A stretch of 10,187 bases of DNA from DATIYF01 sp035517775. Lineage in GTDB: Bacteria; Acidobacteriota; Terriglobia; Terriglobales; Acidobacteriaceae. Every line of letters begins with the position of its first letter. Positions within the stretch are counted from its first letter, which is position 1. Below the pieces are notes generated by a model. The model searched no databases, was not told the origin of the DNA, and saw only the letters and a program-made list of their open reading frames with translations. The stretch covers positions 1-10,187 of the forward strand of contig DATIYF010000005.1 of the NCBI GenBank assembly GCA_035517775.1. The letters run 5' to 3'. This document shows, piece by piece, positions 7,627-10,187 of this stretch. The translations under genes and the position numbers were made by a program.

Positions 7627-8460
7627 TTAGCGTAACCATTCTTCGAGTTCGGCGCCCTGGTCGGTTTTTTCATCGCGGTACTTGACAATGACCGGAGTGT
7701 ACAGCGAGAGGTTCCATTTTGCGGAAACTTTAGTGACCGCGCGCGAGCCGGGAACGACGACCGCGTTCTCCGGCACTTCCAGAGTTTTCCCGCCCTCGGC
7801 GCGATAGACTTCGCTCTTTACCAGATCGTAGAGCGGAGTGGAGCGGGTGAGAATGGTGCCTGCGCCCAGCACAGCGCGCGACCTCACCAGCGTGCCTTCA
7901 TAGACTCCGCAGTTTCCGCCGACCAGCACGTCATCTTCGATGATGACCGGAGCCGCATTGGCCGGCTCGAGCACGCCGCCGATCTGCGCCGCCGCGCTCA
8001 GGTGCACGCGTTTGCCAATCTGCGCGCAGGAGCCGACCAGCGCGTGCGAATCCACCATGGCGCCTTCATCCACATAAGCGCCCACGTTGATGAACATGGG
8101 CGGCATGCAGATGACCGAGGGCGCCACGTAGGCGCCGAGCCGCACCGAGGAGCCGCCGGGCACAACCCGCACGCGGTCGGCAAGCTGGAAATGACGGGCC
8201 GGGAACGTGTCTTTATCCACGAATGAGAGCTCGCCGGCGGAGGTTTCCACCAGTTCTCCCAGCCGAAAACCAAGCAGGATGCCCTGCTTCACCCAGGCAT
8301 TGACCTTCCATTGACGGTTGACCTTTTCGGCGGCCCGAATCGCGCCCTGGGTCAGGGCATCGCGAAATTCGAGGAAAGTCTGGCGCGAGGCGGCATCTCG
8401 CGGAAGCTCCTTCAGCGATGCGAGACTCTCGATGGCAGATTGCAGGGAAGAGGAAGACAT
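7627..8460 (-). CDS. dapD: 2,3,4,5-tetrahydropyridine-2,6-dicarboxylate N-succinyltransferase
   Basis: DapD is cytoplasmic and transfers succinyl from succinyl-CoA to tetrahydrodipicolinate in the succinylase route to meso-diaminopimelate and lysine. The 277 residues match the usual length of about 274. A helical N-terminal domain (1-90) is followed by a left-handed beta-helix of hexapeptide repeats (about 105-240), with the near-diagnostic runs INVGAYVDEGAMVD and VGSCAQIGKRVHLS. Asp137 and Glu188 correspond to the catalytic pair proposed for mycobacterial DapD. The C-terminal strand contains SLYTPVIVKY. I start at the ATG at 8460. The frame is open 13 codons further (to 8499), but that part translates a heptamer tandem repeat and does not look like DapD. 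There is no Shine-Dalgarno before the chosen ATG. The gene follows dapA by 93 bp. Confidence 0.96.
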   Translation of the reverse strand: MSSSSLQSAIESLASLKELPRDAASRQTFLEFRDALTQGAIRAAEKVNRQWKVNAWVKQGILLGFRLGELVETSAGELSFVDKDTFPARHFQLADRVRVVPGGSSVRLGAYVAPSVICMPPMFINVGAYVDEGAMVDSHALVGSCAQIGKRVHLSAAAQIGGVLEPANAAPVIIEDDVLVGGNCGVYEGTLVRSRAVLGAGTILTRSTPLYDLVKSEVYRAEGGKTLEVPENAVVVPGSRAVTKVSAKWNLSLYTPVIVKYRDEKTDQGAELEEWLR

Positions 8461-8468
8461 GCGGGAGA

Positions 8469-8474
8469 AGTATA
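8469..8474 (-). promoter_or_regulatory. Candidate -10 box of a dapD promoter
   Basis: TATACT on the minus strand ends 8 nt before the dapD ATG. A TTGGCA lies 19 bp upstream of it, which is longer than the ideal 17. If used, transcription would begin at or next to the ATG, giving a leaderless mRNA; the absence of a Shine-Dalgarno agrees with this. It is a single-site guess from consensus resemblance. Confidence 0.3.
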
Positions 8475-8477
8475 AGG

Positions 8478-8505
8478 ATTTCCAGTTGCCGATTGCCAAT
8501 TTCCG
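8478..8505 (-). repeat. Degenerate heptamer tandem repeat, four units
   Basis: Four consecutive 7-bp units, read on the minus strand, fit YGGMAAY: CGGAAAT, TGGCAAT, CGGCAAC and TGGAAAT. They occupy 28 bp in the dapA-dapD gap and start 17 bp upstream of the dapD ATG. This resembles the short heptameric tandem repeats described in cyanobacteria and some other bacteria, though the unit sequence differs. A further loosely similar piece (TTGGCGA) lies upstream in the same gap. Confidence 0.55.
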
Positions 8506-8553
8506 GCGCCTGGCCGCTCCATCGCCAATCAGCCCTCGAAAATCGGAAGTGGT

Positions 8554-8772
8554 TCACACGCACTTGCACTCGCTGCGAATCAGGATGTTCGGCATCGTGT
8601 GGGCGCTCTCGCGGGCCTGGGCCAGCGTGCCGAAGGGCCCGTGCCAGCGGGCGTGGTTGGCATCGTGGCCGGCGGGGCGTCCTTTGCCGTGATTGCACTG
8701 CCCACAGGTGGAGCGATGAACCACGATCTTGTGCGGCCCAGCCAGCCAGTTCTCGTAGATGTAGAACTCGAC
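8554..8772 (-). other. Cys/His-rich C-terminal domain fused to DapA (residues 306-377)
   Basis: After an Ala/Gly-rich linker (about 296-305), the DapA frame encodes about 72 residues unrelated to the aldolase barrel. They comprise FYIYENW (308-314), HRSTCGQCNHGKG (324-336; Cys328, Cys331), a His-rich stretch (His341, His345, His349), RWHGPFGTLAQAR (347-359) and a terminal ECKCV (Cys374, Cys376). The CxxC and CxC pairs with nearby histidines suggest a small zinc-binding fold. From memory, small stand-alone bacterial proteins with a YENW...CxxCNxGxG...WxGPF...CxxC pattern exist, but I know no assigned function. No ATG begins this part; the only start-like codon nearby is a TTG at residue 294, so a fusion is the simplest reading. 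A frameshift joining two genes is unlikely but not excluded. Confidence 0.7.
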
Positions 8773-9687
8773 CGCTTCCGCCGCCGGCCCGGCGGACTTG
8801 CTGATCAAGCCGGCCTCCGTAGCGATCTTCTGCAGCCGGGAGCGCGTGTCGCGCCGCATGGGCAAAAGCGGCAGGCGATAAACTTCTTCGATTCTGCCCA
8901 TCATCGCCAGCACGGCTTTTACCGGCATAGGGTTCGATTCGAGAAAGTTGGCCTGCATCAGAGGCAGATACTTGCGGTGAATAGCGCGCGCCGCGGGCCA
9001 GTCGTTGTTGAGCGCGGCGCGGGTCATCTCCGCCATTTCGCGCGGAATCTCGTTCGAGGCCACGGAAATCACTCCCGCGCCGCCCAGCGCCATCAGCATC
9101 AGCGTGCTGGCATCGTCGCCGGAAAGAATGGTGAAGCTTTCCGGCAGGGCGTTGCAGGTCTCGACCATCTGGTTCAGGTTTCCGCTGGCCTCTTTTACCG
9201 CGGTGATGTTGGCGACTTCGGTCAGCCGCAGCAGAGTGGAAACGTCAATGTTGGCGCCGGTGCGGCCGGGAATGTTGTAGAGAATCACCTGCTTGTCTAT
9301 GGCCTCTGCGATGGCGCGAAAATGGCGGTACTGGCCCTCCTGCGTGGGCTTGTTGTAATACGGGCTGGCGGTGAGGATGGCGCTCACCCCGGGGCGCCCG
9401 GCTGCTGCTTTCGCTTTCTCTACCGCATCGGCGGTGGCGTTCGAAGTGGCGCCGGCCACGAGGGGAACCCGCCCCGCAGCCACCTCAGCCGTGATGTCAA
9501 TGACCTGCAGCCACTCATCGTGCGAAAGCGCGGGGGTTTCGCCGGTGGTGCCGCATGCGACCAGAAAATCAACCCCAGACTCTACCTGCCAGGCCACCAG
9601 GTTGCGTAATGCAGTTTCATCAAGGGAACCATCCTGGCGGAAGGGCGTAATCAGCGCCGTACCACACCCTCGGAGTTGCATGTTCAT
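8554..9687 (-). CDS. dapA: 4-hydroxy-tetrahydrodipicolinate synthase with C-terminal Cys/His-rich extension
   Basis: DapA condenses pyruvate with aspartate semialdehyde, the first committed step to DAP and lysine, in the cytoplasm. Residues 1-295 are a complete (beta/alpha)8 DapA. They show GTTGE at 46-50 (Thr47-Thr48), ASPYYNKP with Tyr111, YNIPGRT with Tyr137 and Arg142, and the Schiff-base Lys165 in KEASG. In the lysine-feedback region His56 and Asn83 match E. coli His53 and Asn80. Trp59 replaces His56 and Asp87 replaces Glu84, so lysine sensitivity is uncertain. The family usually ends near residue 290-300, but here the frame runs on to 377 (separate entry). The start is ATG at 9687 or the ATG two codons later; neither has a Shine-Dalgarno, and TATCTT directly precedes the first. 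The gene lies 77 bp after dapB and 93 bp before dapD, all on the same strand. Confidence 0.96.
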   Translation of the reverse strand: MNMQLRGCGTALITPFRQDGSLDETALRNLVAWQVESGVDFLVACGTTGETPALSHDEWLQVIDITAEVAAGRVPLVAGATSNATADAVEKAKAAAGRPGVSAILTASPYYNKPTQEGQYRHFRAIAEAIDKQVILYNIPGRTGANIDVSTLLRLTEVANITAVKEASGNLNQMVETCNALPESFTILSGDDASTLMLMALGGAGVISVASNEIPREMAEMTRAALNNDWPAARAIHRKYLPLMQANFLESNPMPVKAVLAMMGRIEEVYRLPLLPMRRDTRSRLQKIATEAGLISKSAGPAAEAVEFYIYENWLAGPHKIVVHRSTCGQCNHGKGRPAGHDANHARWHGPFGTLAQARESAHTMPNILIRSECKCV

Positions 9688-9725
9688 AAGATAGCGCGAA
9701 CCGGCGGCGAGTGGAACATGCCGCT

Positions 9726-9746
9726 GCGGGGAAATTACTGCCCCGC
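9726..9746 (-). other. Hairpin in the dapB-dapA gap
   Basis: A perfect 6-bp GC stem (GCGGGG at 9726-9731 with CCCCGC at 9741-9746) encloses a 9-nt AT-rich loop, 18 nt after the dapB stop codon. There is no U-tract after it on the minus strand. It could stabilise the dapB transcript end, partly terminate, or be chance; I see no lysine-riboswitch features. Confidence 0.25.
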
Positions 9747-9764
9747 GGTTACCCGATCAGAGGG

Positions 9765-10187
9765 CTACAGCTCCCGCCACACGTCTTTGAAGTCGTAGAA
9801 GCCTTTCTTGTCCGCCAGCCATTCGGCGGCGCGCACCGCGCCTTCGGCAAAGCCTCGCCGCGATTTCGCGTCATGGCAGAGATAGATCGTGTCATTGGGC
9901 GAATCGAATATGAGCTCGTGCATGCCCACCACCTCGCCCTCGCGGAAGGAAATAATTTCCAGCTCGTGACTGGAGGCCTCCTGCACAATTCTTTGCAGCG
10001 CGGCCGCCGTGCCCGAAGGCGCGTCTTTCTTATGAGCATGGTGGCGCTCGAAGATCTGGCCGAAATATTGATGGCGCAGCGCGGCCGCTGCCGTATGCGC
10101 AACCTCGAAAAAGAGATTCACCCCGATGGAAAAATTTGCCCCATAGAGAAAGCCGGTGCCCGCCGCCTCGACCATCTGCCGCACCCG
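9765..10187 (-). CDS. dapB: 4-hydroxy-tetrahydrodipicolinate reductase, C-terminal part (cut by window edge)
   Basis: DapB reduces hydroxy-tetrahydrodipicolinate with NAD(P)H, the step after DapA, in the cytoplasm. About 140 residues are visible. The frame is open to the window edge, so the N-terminal Rossmann domain lies outside. The visible part is the substrate-binding/tetramerisation domain. It shows GANFSIGVN, then the hallmark ERHHAHKKDAPSGTA (10005-10049, catalytic His pair and Lys, plus the substrate-binding SGT). The terminal helix pattern SRRGFAEGAVRAAEWL is followed by GFYDFKDVW, and the protein ends as DapB proteins normally do. An in-frame GTG at 10184 is not a real start. The gene precedes dapA by 77 bp, giving the order dapB-dapA-dapD. 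Confidence 0.95.
   Translation of the reverse strand, partial: RVRQMVEAAGTGFLYGANFSIGVNLFFEVAHTAAAALRHQYFGQIFERHHAHKKDAPSGTAAALQRIVQEASSHELEIISFREGEVVGMHELIFDSPNDTIYLCHDAKSRRGFAEGAVRAAEWLADKKGFYDFKDVWREL

Noticed and set aside
8461..8499. A 13-codon longer N-terminus for dapD
   Set aside because: These codons are largely the translation of the heptamer repeat. DapD family proteins start near the ATG at 8460, and the longer form matches no known N-terminus.
8599..9609. A 336-codon plus-strand open frame antisense to dapA
   Set aside because: It is the complement of a certain dapA gene with all active-site residues. The antisense product shows no family features.
9688..9764. Lysine riboswitch or attenuator before dapA
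   Set aside because: The gap is only 77 bp and contains one simple hairpin. A lysine riboswitch needs a much longer multi-helix region.

Overview
This is a GC-rich bacterial chromosomal stretch made of ordinary, densely packed genes. There is no sign of phage, insertion sequence, CRISPR or RNA genes. The gene set suggests a didermal soil or environmental bacterium, and an acidobacterium (Terriglobia-like) fits best. That placement is inferred from gene content and style, not from a marker gene. The set comprises a long-form RNase J, the succinylase lysine/meso-DAP branch (dapB, dapA, dapD), a GT87-type membrane glycosyltransferase, and a polytopic sulfatase-fold envelope enzyme.

Layout. Positions 1-260 hold no gene I can support; a strong GC hairpin sits just past the end of the RNase J gene. 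Positions 261-1925 (minus) encode RNase J. It is divergently arranged from a short plus-strand pair: an EcsC-family protein (2160-2855) and a HAD sugar-phosphatase of the HxpA/YfbT type (2919-3563). The HAD gene converges, 15 bp between stops, on a long minus-strand block. In transcription order that block is dapB (cut by the right edge), dapA, dapD, a GT87/DUF2029 membrane glycosyltransferase, and an 874-codon membrane enzyme of the alkaline phosphatase/sulfatase superfamily.

How the genes work together. DapA makes hydroxy-tetrahydrodipicolinate, DapB reduces it, and DapD succinylates the product. This is the path to meso-diaminopimelate for peptidoglycan and to lysine. The two downstream membrane proteins look like cell-envelope decoration enzymes: one would transfer sugars from polyprenyl-phosphate donors, and the other has a periplasmic phospho- or sulfo-transfer/hydrolase domain. 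The block may therefore be a cell-envelope cluster, but a single transcript is not proven.

Most notable points: (1) DapA carries an in-frame C-terminal Cys/His-rich extension of about 75 residues that is not part of the normal enzyme. (2) A degenerate heptamer tandem repeat lies just upstream of dapD, together with a -10-like box placed as for a leaderless mRNA. (3) The sulfatase-fold protein has Thr where true sulfatases have the formylglycine Cys.
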